Shown here in pieces: positions 1 to 8,302 of a stretch of DNA of 64,000 nucleotides; position 1 is the stretch's first letter, and each line of letters begins with the position of its first letter. The DNA lies in contig NZ_LT707059.1 of the NCBI RefSeq assembly GCF_900155735.1, forward strand, positions 588,193 through 652,192, given 5' to 3'. The position numbers and the translations under genes were made by a program. Below the pieces are notes generated by a model, which saw only the letters and a program-made list of their open reading frames with translations, did no database searches and had not been told where the DNA came from. Origin of the DNA: Intestinibacillus massiliensis (GTDB lineage Bacteria; Bacillota; Clostridia; Oscillospirales; Butyricicoccaceae).

Positions 1-2
1 CC

Positions 3-1022
3 TCCCCGCCGCAACATTTAAAAATGACGGGCACAGTGCGAACCGTACCGGCGGGCGCGGTTCCGGATAGCTTAGGCTGTATCCTCCGCTTGCTGGGGGC
101 GCAGGAAGCGGAGCTCCCCAGCGGCCGCGCCGCTTGGGAAGCTATGGCCTGCGGCATTCCCGTGACGGAACACGACGCATTTTTCCGCTGCACGCTATGC
201 GGCTGCGACACAAATGGGCGGCTGTATCCCGTCCCTCCACAGGCAGCGGAACGTGTTACAGGGATACTCGCGCAAAAACAATCCAGAACGCTGCCAGAAG
301 GCTGGTGCTTGCACCAGATGTCAGGATACCGCAGCTTGTTGCGCATTGAAAACGCAGCAAAGCGGCTGGGCGGCGTACATACCGAACCGCCGCACCAGCA
401 CTATGGGGCGGATTATCGGACGTGCTTGCCGGAAGGCGGGTTACTGGGACGGCGGCTGCGGCAGTTTATTGCCGATTGCGCCGCGCAAATCCCCGGCTAT
501 GTGCTGCTGCCTTGGGGGCAAAGCGCGTACCGGCCGCTGTTTACCTTCGCAGGACGTACGGGGGTGCGGGCTGGGATGGTGTGCAGCGCCGAAATCGTGC
601 GCGGCCTGTCGCTGGCACTGGGGATTGCGTGCCCCATTATCCCGGGGACGACAGCCGACGTGGATACCGATTTGCAGGCAAAATACTGGACGGCAAAGCA
701 GCTTGCCCGGCGCTATCCCCTTGTTATCTTACATATCAATGGCTGCGACGAGGCGGGGCATCGCAGGGATGCAGTGCAAAAAGCCGCATTTTTGAATAGG
801 ATACGGCGCGAGCTGCTAGTCCCGATGTTGGATACGCTGCGGCCGGGGGAGAGGCTCCTGCTGTGTTCCGACCATCAAACGCAGAGCGCAACCGGGAAAC
901 ACGGGGCGGCGCCCGTGCATTTTTGGATTTACGAAAATCGTTTCCAGGGGAAGGCATCGGTGCTTCCCCTTATAAGTCCGCAAGAACCATTGCGGCTACT
1001 ACTGGATAGGGGAGGGGACTGA
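3..1022 (+). CDS. ApgM/alkaline-phosphatase-superfamily phosphatase, 5' end cut by window edge
   Basis: The frame is open to the left edge and the first ATG (position 24) falls inside the conserved domain, so the true start lies outside. The visible N-terminus (TVPAGAVPDSLGCILRLLGA) matches the region of archaeal-type cofactor-independent phosphoglycerate mutases (ApgM) around the active-site Ser. Later blocks HINGCDEAGHRRD and LLCSDHQTQSATGKHG match the metal-binding Asp/His motifs of the superfamily. It lies 2 bp before cbiP, at the front of a cobalamin operon. ApgM normally interconverts 2- and 3-phosphoglycerate. The context suggests a recruited phosphatase, possibly acting on alpha-ribazole 5'-phosphate, which is inference. 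About 40 N-terminal residues with the first metal ligand are missing from view. Confidence 0.75.
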   Translation, partial: SPPQHLKMTGTVRTVPAGAVPDSLGCILRLLGAQEAELPSGRAAWEAMACGIPVTEHDAFFRCTLCGCDTNGRLYPVPPQAAERVTGILAQKQSRTLPEGWCLHQMSGYRSLLRIENAAKRLGGVHTEPPHQHYGADYRTCLPEGGLLGRRLRQFIADCAAQIPGYVLLPWGQSAYRPLFTFAGRTGVRAGMVCSAEIVRGLSLALGIACPIIPGTTADVDTDLQAKYWTAKQLARRYPLVILHINGCDEAGHRRDAVQKAAFLNRIRRELLVPMLDTLRPGERLLLCSDHQTQSATGKHGAAPVHFWIYENRFQGKASVLPLISPQEPLRLLLDRGGD

Positions 1023-1024
1023 TT

Positions 1025-2527
1025 ATGGCCAAGGCAATTATGGTGCAGGGTACGACGTCCAACGCCGGGAAAAGCCTGCTTACTGCGGCGCTGTGCCGCA
1101 TTTTTCACCAGGACGGTTACCGCGTGGCGCCGTTCAAAGCGCAGAATATGGCGCTGAATTCGTTTATTACTGCAAATGGTTGTGAAATGGGGCGTGCGCA
1201 GGTCATGCAGGCGGAGGCCGCTTGCGTTGAGCCGGATGTACGGATGAACCCGATTTTATTAAAGCCGACCAGCGACAGCGGTTCCCAGCTTATTGTAAAT
1301 GGGAAAGCGCTTGGGAATTATTCCGCTGCCGACTACTATAAGCGCAAAAAAGAGCTCCGGCCGCTTGTAAAAGAAGCGTTTGACAGCCTGAGCCTTGCGT
1401 ATGACATTATCGTGATCGAAGGGGCAGGCAGCCCGGCTGAAATCAACCTGAAGCAGGACGACTTGGTCAATATGGGTATGGCTAAGATGGCGGGCGCGCC
1501 GGTTTTGCTGGTTGGGGATATTGACCGCGGCGGCGTGTTTGCCGCGCTGTACGGCACGGTTATGCTTGTGGAGCCGGAAGAACAGGCGCTCATCCGCGGG
1601 CTTATCATCAACAAATTCCGCGGCGACGTCGAGATTTTGCGACCCGGCCTTACGATGCTGGAAGGGTTGGTGCATAAGCCGGTGCTTGGCGTTATACCCT
1701 ATACGCAGCTGGATATAGACGATGAGGATAGCCTGTCGGAGCGGCTTTGCGCAGGTTATGTCCCGCAGCTTGTGACGATTGCCGTGCCCCGGCTCCCACG
1801 GTTATCGAATTTTACGGATTTTAACGCGCTGTCCCGCATCGCGGGGGTGGGCGTGCGGTATATTTCCCGCCCGGATGAATTGATGGACGCTGACATGGTA
1901 ATCCTGCCGGGCAGCAAAAATACCATGGACGATTTGAAATGGTTGCGGGAAACGGGGCTGGAGGCGCAAATCCTCAAGCTGTCAGCACAATCGGTACCAG
2001 TGTTCGGCATTTGTGGGGGCTATCAAATGATGGGCGCGACGCTCACCGACCCACATGGAACAGAAGGCGGGGGCGAAATGCGGGGCATGGGTTTGCTGCC
2101 GGTCCATACGGTGTTTGAACCGGAAAAAAGGACGGTGCAAACGCACGGGAGATTGGAACCTGTGGACGGGGCTTTTGCAGCCTTGTCCGGCCTTGCGGTG
2201 ACCGGTTATGAAATCCATATGGGCCGCAGTGTCCGGAAGGAAGGCGGCCAAGCCCTGCTGACGATGGAAAAGGACGGCGGGCGCATGCTGGATGGCTGCC
2301 AGAGCGGGAACTGCTACGGCACCTATCTGCACGGTATTTTTGACAATGAAGCGGTCGCGCGCGTGATCGCCGAAGCGCTTTTTGCCAGGAAGGGGCTTCC
2401 TGCGGGACATCTTGAAGTCTTTGACGCAGAGGCGTATAAGCAGGCGCAATATGACAAGCTGGCTTCCGTAGTGCGTCAATCGGTTGACATGAGGAAAATT
2501 TATGAAATATTGGAGGCGGGCGCATAA
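1025..2527 (+). CDS. cbiP: cobyric acid synthase (glutamine-hydrolysing)
   Basis: This 500-residue cytoplasmic enzyme amidates adenosylcobyrinic a,c-diamide at four side chains in cobalamin synthesis. The N-terminal dethiobiotin-synthetase-like ATPase begins with MVQGTTSNAGKS, a P-loop typical of CobQ/CbiP, and includes VLLVGDIDRGG. The C-terminal class I glutamine amidotransferase domain has its nucleophilic Cys in PVFGICGGYQMMG (about residue 330) and a late His in TYLHGIFDN. Length equals the family norm. The start lies 2 bp after the preceding stop, and its stop codon overlaps the cobO start by one base, indicating one operon. Confidence 0.96.
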   Translation: MAKAIMVQGTTSNAGKSLLTAALCRIFHQDGYRVAPFKAQNMALNSFITANGCEMGRAQVMQAEAACVEPDVRMNPILLKPTSDSGSQLIVNGKALGNYSAADYYKRKKELRPLVKEAFDSLSLAYDIIVIEGAGSPAEINLKQDDLVNMGMAKMAGAPVLLVGDIDRGGVFAALYGTVMLVEPEEQALIRGLIINKFRGDVEILRPGLTMLEGLVHKPVLGVIPYTQLDIDDEDSLSERLCAGYVPQLVTIAVPRLPRLSNFTDFNALSRIAGVGVRYISRPDELMDADMVILPGSKNTMDDLKWLRETGLEAQILKLSAQSVPVFGICGGYQMMGATLTDPHGTEGGGEMRGMGLLPVHTVFEPEKRTVQTHGRLEPVDGAFAALSGLAVTGYEIHMGRSVRKEGGQALLTMEKDGGRMLDGCQSGNCYGTYLHGIFDNEAVARVIAEALFARKGLPAGHLEVFDAEAYKQAQYDKLASVVRQSVDMRKIYEILEAGA

Positions 2528-3054
2528 TGGGAAAAGGTTGCGTGCATATTTACTGCGGCGATGGGAAGGGAAAAACCAGCGCCGCCTTCGGGCTGGCTGT
2601 GCGGTTTGCGGGGCACGGCGGCCAAGTGGTAATCGCACAGTTTTTAAAAGACGGCCAATCCGGGGAATGCAATATGCTCCGGCAATTGGAGAATGTGCAT
2701 CTGCTGAGCGCGAACCCCTGCGGCAAATTTTCCTTCCAAATGTCGGATGGCGAGCGCACGGAAACGGCGCGGGCGCTGGAAACCTGCTTTCAGGAAATGT
2801 GCCGGCAGGCTGAGGCCTATCAGGCGGGGCTTGTAGTGCTGGATGAAATTATGGCGGCGATTTCCTGCGGCTTCCTATCCTGCGATGCCGTGTGCAAATT
2901 CCTGCAAACGCGGCCTGACCACATGGAGGTTGTCCTGACAGGCCGGAACCCGCCGCAGGAGTTGCTGGATTTGGCGGACTACGTTTCGGAAATCTGTAAA
3001 ATTAAACATCCGTTTGACCGCGGGATTCCTGCGCGCGAAGGGATTGAGTGGTGA
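2527..3054 (+). CDS. cobO: cob(I)yrinic acid a,c-diamide adenosyltransferase
   Basis: This is a 175-residue CobA/CobO/BtuR-type adenosyltransferase that transfers the 5'-deoxyadenosyl group of ATP to reduced corrinoids. Residues 5-16 (IYCGDGKGKTSA) are the inverted-type P-loop of this family. VVIAQFLKDGQSGE and LVVLDEIMAAI follow, as does LTGRNPPQELLDLADYVSE, the conserved C-terminal block. The start ATG shares its A with the TAA of cbiP. Next comes cbiC after 9 bp. Function follows from strong family motifs. Confidence 0.93.
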   Translation: MGKGCVHIYCGDGKGKTSAAFGLAVRFAGHGGQVVIAQFLKDGQSGECNMLRQLENVHLLSANPCGKFSFQMSDGERTETARALETCFQEMCRQAEAYQAGLVVLDEIMAAISCGFLSCDAVCKFLQTRPDHMEVVLTGRNPPQELLDLADYVSEICKIKHPFDRGIPAREGIEW

Positions 3055-3063
3055 GGGAACAAA

Positions 3064-3702
3064 ATGGGATTTGACACCTTAAAACCAAATGAGATAGAAA
3101 AACGCAGCTTTGAAATGATCACGGAAGAGCTGGGCGGACGGATGCTTGACCCGCAGCTTGCACCAATTATCAAGCGCGTGATCCACACGACGGCCGATTT
3201 CGACTATGCTGACCAGCTGGCGTTTTCCCCTGACGTCGTAGCACATGCAAAGCGGGCGCTGCGCTCCGGTGCTACCGTTGTTACAGACACCAATATGGCG
3301 CTGTCGGGCATCAATAAAGCCATGCTGGAAAAGCTTGGCGGGAAGGCCGTATGTTTTATGTCCGATCCTGCGGTCGCGGCAGAGGCCAAGGCGCGTGTGG
3401 TGACACGTGCAACGGTTTCTATGGAGCATGCGGCTGCGCTGGAAGGATCGCTCATTTTTGCGATCGGGAATGCACCGACGGCGCTGATACGCCTACATGA
3501 ACTGATTGGGAGCGGCGCCGTAAGCCCGGCGCTTGTGATTGGCGTGCCGGTCGGGTTTGTGAATGTTGTAGAATCCAAAGAGTTATTTATTGGCGGGGAT
3601 ACGCCGTATATTATTGCGCGCGGCCGGAAGGGCGGCAGCAATGTGGCGGCAGCGATTGTAAACGCCCTGCTTTATCAAATTGTAACAAGGGAGGGGTTTT
3701 AA
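3064..3702 (+). CDS. cbiC: cobalt-precorrin-8 methylmutase
   Basis: A 212-residue CbiC/CobH enzyme that moves the C-11 methyl group to C-12 to give cobyrinic acid. Family features seen are IIKRVIHTTADFDYADQLAF near residues 37-56, which carries the catalytic His, SGATVVTDTNMALSGI in the middle, and VIGVPVGFVNVVESKE toward the end. It has a GGGA-type ribosome site 5 bp before the ATG. It is co-transcribed between cobO and cbiK. The cluster is the anaerobic (early cobalt insertion) route, so the cobalt-bound substrate is expected. Confidence 0.94.
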   Translation: MGFDTLKPNEIEKRSFEMITEELGGRMLDPQLAPIIKRVIHTTADFDYADQLAFSPDVVAHAKRALRSGATVVTDTNMALSGINKAMLEKLGGKAVCFMSDPAVAAEAKARVVTRATVSMEHAAALEGSLIFAIGNAPTALIRLHELIGSGAVSPALVIGVPVGFVNVVESKELFIGGDTPYIIARGRKGGSNVAAAIVNALLYQIVTREGF

Positions 3703-4476
3703 TTGCCCAAAAAAGCATTGGCAGTCATCAGTTTTGGGACCACCTATCCGGAGGCGCGCAAGGCGATCCAAAACCTTGAGGAGCAGCTTGCGGCCGCGCG
3801 GCCGGAATATGATTTTTACCGTGCATTTACTTCCAATATGGTCATTCGCAAAATCAAGAGGGAAGAGGGGATAACGATCCCCACCCCGGAAGAACTTCTG
3901 GCCCGGCTTGCCGCGGAGGGCTATGAGGAAGTCATTTGCCAAAGCCTCCATGTGATCCCGGGCTATGAATATGAAAAAATGTGTGCACAAATCACCGCGT
4001 TTACCGGCAGCTTTTCCCGCCTGGAAATTGGCAAGCCGCTGCTATGGCAGACGGCCGACTATTTGCGGATTTGCCGTGGCATGTTATCGCACCTGCCGAA
4101 ATTACAAGCGGATGAGGCAATTGTGTTCATGGGGCACGGCACCGAACACCCTTCAAACGCGTCCTATGCATTGCTGGAAAATACATTCCGGTTTTCCGGC
4201 GCGGAGCGCACATATGTGTGCACGGTGGAGGGTTTCCCCAATTTCGATTACGCGTTGCGCCGCCTGCACCGTCATGAAGTGTCCAAGGTCTACTTGGCGC
4301 CTTTTATGATCGTCGCCGGGGATCATGCCCAAAATGACCTGGCCGGGGACGGGGACGGGGACGGCAGCTGGCGCTCCATCCTGGAAAGCGAAGGCTATGG
4401 GGTAAATGTCCTTATGGAGGGGCTGGGCACGTATCCGGAGACCGCAAAAATATTTATGGAGCATTTGCCGGAATAG
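3703..4476 (+). CDS. cbiK: anaerobic sirohydrochlorin cobaltochelatase
   Basis: A 257-residue CbiK that inserts cobalt into sirohydrochlorin or precorrin-2, the first committed step of anaerobic B12 synthesis. It starts with TTG directly after the cbiC stop, preceded by an AGGGAGGGG ribosome site inside cbiC. Metal-binding His residues are recognisable in IVFMGHGTEHPSN (about residue 147) and FMIVAGDHAQNDLAG. The N-terminus (LAVISFGTTYPEARKAI) is typical. No signal peptide is seen, so this is the cytosolic type. An acidic GDGDGDG stretch (about 218-224) follows the second His motif. It is the last gene of the cobalamin operon. Confidence 0.94.
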   Translation: MPKKALAVISFGTTYPEARKAIQNLEEQLAAARPEYDFYRAFTSNMVIRKIKREEGITIPTPEELLARLAAEGYEEVICQSLHVIPGYEYEKMCAQITAFTGSFSRLEIGKPLLWQTADYLRICRGMLSHLPKLQADEAIVFMGHGTEHPSNASYALLENTFRFSGAERTYVCTVEGFPNFDYALRRLHRHEVSKVYLAPFMIVAGDHAQNDLAGDGDGDGSWRSILESEGYGVNVLMEGLGTYPETAKIFMEHLPE

Positions 4477-4483
4477 ATAGGAA

Positions 4484-4517
4484 AAGGGGCTGGGATCGAT
4501 CAGGATCCCAGCCCCTT
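4484..4517. terminator. bidirectional rho-independent terminator
   Basis: A 14-bp perfect stem (AAGGGGCTGGGATC with its complement) and a 6-base loop lie between the convergent cbiK and degV genes. Flanking A and T runs allow termination in both directions. Confidence 0.88.
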
Positions 4518-4526
4518 GTTTGATTT

Positions 4527-5396
4527 CTAGCGTTCCCGCCCCATAAAGAACAGGGCGACCGTGCCCGGACCGGAATGCGAGCCGATCACAGGGTCGAGGC
4601 ATTGGATTAGAATGTCTTTCACGCCAAAGCGCGCCTTGACGGCGTCAGCAACATATTTCGCATCTGCGTCGCAATCCCCATGCACGATATAAACCGTTTG
4701 CTTGCCCGGTTCCGATGCCAGTTCCGCCATTTTCTGCACCAGCGCGTCGAGTGAGGCTTTGCGTCCCCGCACCTTGCTTTTCATGATTAAGTGCCCGTCG
4801 TTATCCACGTGCAAGACCGGCTTGATACCGACCATAGAGCCGACAATCGCAGCCGCCTTGGAGACCCTGCCGCCGCGGTGCAAGAAGAATAGGTCGTCCA
4901 CCGTAAACCAATGGCACAGGTGCAGGCGGTTATCCAGCAGCCACGAATATACCTCTTCAATATCCGCGCCTTTTTCGCGCATACGCGCGGCATAGGTGAC
5001 GAGCAGCCCTTCCCCCAGCGCTGCGCATAGGGAGTCTACGGCAAACACCCGCTGGGAGGGGTATGCCTCGGCAAGCTGCAGCAGGACGGACGCCGCCGTA
5101 TCATAGCTTGCACTCAGCCCGGAGGAAAAACCGATATAAAGCAGGTCGTCGCCTTGCTGCAGCGCTGCCTGGAAAATCTCCTGGCAATGCTGCGGCGAAG
5201 CGCTCGAGGTCATGACATGCACTTTGCGGCGCATCATTGCGTAAAATTGCTGTAGGTCAAGGGGATTTCCCTTCGAATAGCCTAAATATTCTTTTCCCTC
5301 TGCATGGAACATCAGCGGGATGATCCGGAGATCATATTGCTCAATAAGGGGTTCGGGCAGGTTGCAGCAGGAATCGGTCACTATTGTAAAACTCAT
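4527..5396 (-). CDS. DegV family fatty-acid-binding protein
   Basis: A 289-residue DegV protein. Members bind fatty acids (some are FakB subunits of the fatty acid kinase). It starts MSFTIVTDSCCNLP, the canonical DegV N-terminus. LLYIGFSSGLSASYDTA and TVDDLFFLHRGGRVSK contain the usual lipid-headgroup Ser/Thr residues and the RGGR turn. The ATG at 5396 is preceded by AAGGAGA at good spacing, so an upstream in-frame ATG at 5444 was not used. It is the second gene of a two-gene operon behind the HdeD-like gene. Confidence 0.93.
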   Translation of the reverse strand: MSFTIVTDSCCNLPEPLIEQYDLRIIPLMFHAEGKEYLGYSKGNPLDLQQFYAMMRRKVHVMTSSASPQHCQEIFQAALQQGDDLLYIGFSSGLSASYDTAASVLLQLAEAYPSQRVFAVDSLCAALGEGLLVTYAARMREKGADIEEVYSWLLDNRLHLCHWFTVDDLFFLHRGGRVSKAAAIVGSMVGIKPVLHVDNDGHLIMKSKVRGRKASLDALVQKMAELASEPGKQTVYIVHGDCDADAKYVADAVKARFGVKDILIQCLDPVIGSHSGPGTVALFFMGRER

Positions 5397-5421
5397 AACG
5401 GTCTCCTTTGACCATAGTATT

Positions 5422-5997
5422 TTAGGGGTCCCAGTGCTCGGCATTGTCCATGGATTTGTATTTATGCGAGAGAAGGATGGACGAAATTAAATTTGACACC
5501 GCATTGATAATCAGCGAAGCACCAATAAAAATGTTCAGGACGACGATTGCAGTAAAAGGGTTGACGACTAAGATGATGCCCAAAATTGCGGTCACAATAC
5601 CGATAAGCAGGGCGGCATACCAATATGGGGCTTGCAGCCTGCGCAGATCGAAAGCAGCTTGCACCTTCGTCGCGCTGTCAATCACCAGGAGGATGCCGAA
5701 GACGAAGGGCATCGCCTTTAAAATATCGTCGGTACGAAGTAAAATAAATGCGCCCAAAAGCAGCAATACTAAGCCAATAGTCAGGCTCTGCCGGATCATG
5801 CTGCTATAATGGCTTTGCATAAAATATGAGATGACATGGAAGCCGCCTGCGAGCAGCAGGAGGACGCCGAGCGCCGAGCATATGGCGCGCGCCGAAGTGT
5901 CTGGCCATATGATAAGGACCAGGCCAAGTGCAACATAAACAACGGACAACAAAAGGGAATAGAGGTCAAACCTTTTTTTCTTGGAATCCATAACCAT
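5422..5997 (-). CDS. HdeD-like (DUF308) six-helix membrane protein
   Basis: A 191-residue integral membrane protein with about six hydrophobic segments, including LLLSVVYVALGLVLIIWP, ICSALGVLLLLAGGFHVI and AILGIILVVNPFTAIVVLNI. It shows the repeated G-x-x-L pattern of the HdeD/DUF308 family, named for the E. coli acid-resistance protein. Start 5997 follows AAAGGA; a second ATG two codons later (5991) is also possible. A strong promoter lies just upstream. Specific function is unknown. It is paired with degV, and the 25-bp gap suggests co-transcription. Confidence 0.82.
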   Translation of the reverse strand: MVMDSKKKRFDLYSLLLSVVYVALGLVLIIWPDTSARAICSALGVLLLLAGGFHVISYFMQSHYSSMIRQSLTIGLVLLLLGAFILLRTDDILKAMPFVFGILLVIDSATKVQAAFDLRRLQAPYWYAALLIGIVTAILGIILVVNPFTAIVVLNIFIGASLIINAVSNLISSILLSHKYKSMDNAEHWDP

Positions 5998-6045
5998 GCG
6001 CGTCCTTTCAGCATTACAATCCTTGCAGATTGATTGATGAATTAT

Positions 6046-6074
6046 ATTATACCGGACAGGTGACATATTTGCAA
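6046..6074 (-). promoter_or_regulatory. sigma-A promoter of the HdeD-like/degV operon
   Basis: On the minus strand TTGCAA (6069-6074), a 17-base spacer and TATAAT (6046-6051) precede the DUF308 gene. Confidence 0.7.
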
Positions 6075-6077
6075 GTT

Positions 6078-6106
6078 TTGCCGCAATGTATGCGCCCGGC
6101 TATAAA
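6078..6106 (+). promoter_or_regulatory. candidate promoter of the small membrane gene
   Basis: TTGCCG (6078-6083), 17-base spacer and TATAAA (6101-6106) lie back to back with the divergent HdeD promoter. Confidence 0.5.
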
Positions 6107-6157
6107 ATTTATGTTACCTGCATACTAATATCATATCACGCAGAAAAGGGGCAAATT

Positions 6158-6541
6158 ATGAAGCTGGCTGGAATAAGTCAATGGGCAATCAGCCTGGGAG
6201 GCGCGCTTTTGTACATGCTTCTTGCATCAAAAGACCAAGAACTTATATGTAGTTTTGTAAATGGCCTAGTAATCTGCTTGATGCTGGAGCAGATGAACCA
6301 TGTATACCATGCTACGCTGCCGCTGTTCCAGCGCATCGTGTCCGCCGCCATTGTCCTCACAGGGGGGGCGGCAATTTTTCGGGTGGTGTTGCAGGATTGC
6401 TTCAAAACTATGTGGCGGCTCCCGGCGCCGTCTGCCATGCTGATGCAAGGGGTGCTGCTTGCGCTCCTGGTCATCCCGCTGGACAGCTGGGCGCGTTATC
6501 GGCTGCTCAAACAGGAGCGCCCGCATTACGGCCTATGGTAG
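6158..6541 (+). CDS. small membrane protein of unknown function
   Basis: 127 residues with three or four hydrophobic segments (ISLGGALLYMLLASKD, ICSFVNGLVICLMLEQM, IVSAAIVLTGGAAIFRVVL and MLMQGVLLALLVIPL). I do not recognise a family. The ATG at 6158 has an AAAAGGGG ribosome site 7 bases upstream, whereas earlier in-frame codons lack one. It stands alone between a divergent operon and the nfeD-SPFH pair, with its own candidate promoter. Confidence 0.65.
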   Translation: MKLAGISQWAISLGGALLYMLLASKDQELICSFVNGLVICLMLEQMNHVYHATLPLFQRIVSAAIVLTGGAAIFRVVLQDCFKTMWRLPAPSAMLMQGVLLALLVIPLDSWARYRLLKQERPHYGLW

Positions 6542-6550
6542 CAAACTGCA

Positions 6551-6579
6551 TTGTTAATATTGACGAAACGCTCTATACT
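6551..6579 (+). promoter_or_regulatory. candidate promoter of nfeD-SPFH
   Basis: TTGTTA (6551-6556), 17-base spacer and TATACT (6574-6579). This would give a roughly 150-base leader before nfeD. A second TATAAT at 6597 has no matching -35. Confidence 0.45.
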
Positions 6580-6739
6580 TTTTATGGGAGCCATGCTATA
6601 ATGAACGCAAAGGTACAGGCAGCGCCGGATAACCAACATGTGTTTGCCTGGATATCTTTCCTGCACTTTTGCAGTCTAAAAATATATGGGGATTGCGCGG
6701 TTCCGGCTCCGCAGTCCAGCGCGACGGGGAGGGGACAAA

Positions 6740-7219
6740 ATGATTATAGGCGGCACATTTATCAATATTGTGTATATATGGGTCGCAGCCCTGGTGGTAA
6801 CAGTTGCAATAGAAGCTTTTACTTTAAATCTGACCTCTATTTGGTTCAGCGTCGGTGCGCTTGCAGCGCTGATCCTGGCAAGCATCGGGTTAAGCCCGCT
6901 GGTGCAGATGGTTGTATTTGTAGTCGTTTCTGCATTGCTGCTCATATTGGTCCGGCCATTGACCAGGAAATTCCTACGGGTACGCGGGGAAAAAACAAAT
7001 GCCGACCGTATTATTGGGCAGCAGGCGATTGTGACCGTAGCGATTGACAACGCCCTTTCCCAGGGTGAAATTAAGCTGCTCGGCCAGAACTGGTCCGCAC
7101 GCAGCCAGGATAATTCCAAAATAGCAGTGGGAACAACGGTACGCGTACTATCCATTGCCGGTGTAAAAGCGATAGTCGAAGAATTACAAACACAGGAAGT
7201 GCAGGAGGAAGCATTATGA
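6740..7219 (+). CDS. NfeD-like membrane protein
   Basis: 159 residues: three or four N-terminal membrane helices (INIVYIWVAALVVTVAI, SIWFSVGALAALILASIG and VQMVVFVVVSALLLILV) followed by a soluble OB-fold domain (about residues 85-150) with IIGQQAIVTVAIDN and GEIKLLGQNWSARS, typical of short NfeD proteins. NfeD proteins partner with SPFH/stomatin proteins in membrane microdomains, and that gene follows with a 4-base overlap. Start 6740 is chosen for the AGGGGAC ribosome site; an earlier in-frame ATG (6686) would add an atypical basic leader. Confidence 0.87.
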   Translation: MIIGGTFINIVYIWVAALVVTVAIEAFTLNLTSIWFSVGALAALILASIGLSPLVQMVVFVVVSALLLILVRPLTRKFLRVRGEKTNADRIIGQQAIVTVAIDNALSQGEIKLLGQNWSARSQDNSKIAVGTTVRVLSIAGVKAIVEELQTQEVQEEAL

Positions 7220-8115
7220 TTATTGTTTGGATTGTACTCGCAATATTGATTATTGCCTTTATCGCATCCAACATTGTGATTGTGCCGCAGGCGAAGGCTT
7301 ATATTATTGAACGCCTGGGCGCATACCAGGGCACTTGGGGCACAGGGCTTCACTTTAAAATCCCGATTTTCGAACGTATTGCCCGTAAAGTGACGATGAA
7401 GGAACAGGTCGTCGACTTCCCGCCGCAGCCCGTTATCACCAAGGATAACGTCACTATGCAGATTGATACCGTCGTGTATTTCCAGATCACCGACCCGAAG
7501 CTGTTCACCTATGGCATCGAAAACCCGATGTCGGCGATCGAGAACCTGACGGCAACCACCCTGCGTAACATCATCGGCGACTTGGAACTTGACCAGACCC
7601 TGACCAGCCGCGATATCATCAACACCAAAATGCGCGCGATCCTGGACGAGGCGACCGACGCTTGGGGCATCAAAGTAAACCGTGTGGAACTGAAAAACAT
7701 TATCCCTCCGGCTGCCATCCAGGAATCCATGGAGAAGCAGATGAAGGCGGAGCGCGAGCGTCGCGAAGCGATCCTGGTTGCCGAAGGTAAAAAACAGTCC
7801 GCAATCCTGGTTGCCGAAGGTGAAAAGGAATCCATGGTGCTGCGCGCGGATGCAACGCGCCTCTCCAAGATCAAGGAAGCGGAAGGCGAAGCGGAGGCGC
7901 TGCTTACCGTGCAAAAGGCGCTCGCCGATTCCCTGCGCCTGCTGAACGATGCGTCGCCGAACGATGCGGTTATCCGTGTCAAGGCGCTTGAGGCTTTTGC
8001 CAAGGCGGCGGATGGCAAGGCGACGAAAATCATTATCCCGAGCGAAATCCAGAGCCTGGCTGGTTTGGCTACTTCGTTTAAAGAAGTACTGACCGACCCG
8101 AAGCCGGCTGAATAA
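7216..8115 (+). CDS. SPFH/band 7 (stomatin-like, QmcA family) protein
   Basis: A 299-residue membrane-anchored protein with a single N-terminal helix (residues 2-24), then the SPFH domain (VPQAKAYIIERLGAYQGTW to about residue 175). A long charged coiled coil (KQMKAERERREAILVAEG, with ILVAEG repeated) and a C-terminal domain follow. Such proteins oligomerise into membrane scaffolds; QmcA in E. coli affects FtsH and is paired with an NfeD partner. The overlap with nfeD (ATGA) fits this. A strong terminator follows. Confidence 0.92.
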   Translation: MIIVWIVLAILIIAFIASNIVIVPQAKAYIIERLGAYQGTWGTGLHFKIPIFERIARKVTMKEQVVDFPPQPVITKDNVTMQIDTVVYFQITDPKLFTYGIENPMSAIENLTATTLRNIIGDLELDQTLTSRDIINTKMRAILDEATDAWGIKVNRVELKNIIPPAAIQESMEKQMKAERERREAILVAEGKKQSAILVAEGEKESMVLRADATRLSKIKEAEGEAEALLTVQKALADSLRLLNDASPNDAVIRVKALEAFAKAADGKATKIIIPSEIQSLAGLATSFKEVLTDPKPAE

Positions 8116-8129
8116 TCAGACTGCTGCGA

Positions 8130-8160
8130 TAGGCGGTACAGCATTTTGCTGTACCGCCTA
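8130..8160 (+). terminator. rho-independent terminator after the SPFH gene
   Basis: Perfect 14-bp stem (TAGGCGGTACAGCA) with a TTT loop, followed by GTATTTT. Confidence 0.88.
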
Positions 8161-8243
8161 GTATTTTATCCTGCGCTAGTGTCCTAAGCCTGGCTGAAAA
8201 GGCCTTGCTTATATTCTGATTACAGAAATATAATACATTAGTA

Positions 8244-8272
8244 TTGAAATCCGCGCTTTGTGGCAGTATAAT
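8244..8272 (+). promoter_or_regulatory. sigma-A promoter of the DUF1858 gene
   Basis: TTGAAA (8244-8249), 17-base spacer and TATAAT (8267-8272), about 30 bases before the ribosome site AGGAGG. Confidence 0.75.
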
Positions 8273-8302
8273 GGTAACGATAAAATATTTAGGAGGTCCA
8301 TT

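Noticed and set aside
1259..1675. Long open frame antisense to cbiP (138 codons)
   Set aside because: It lies wholly within a well-conserved enzyme on the other strand, has no ribosome site and reads as compositional shadow in GC-rich DNA. The same applies to the long antisense frames over alaS, rqcH, leuA and trpE.
4350..4370. GGGGAC tandem repeat in cbiK as a mobile or CRISPR-like repeat
   Set aside because: It is three in-frame copies encoding GDGDGDG inside an otherwise intact enzyme; a simple internal expansion.
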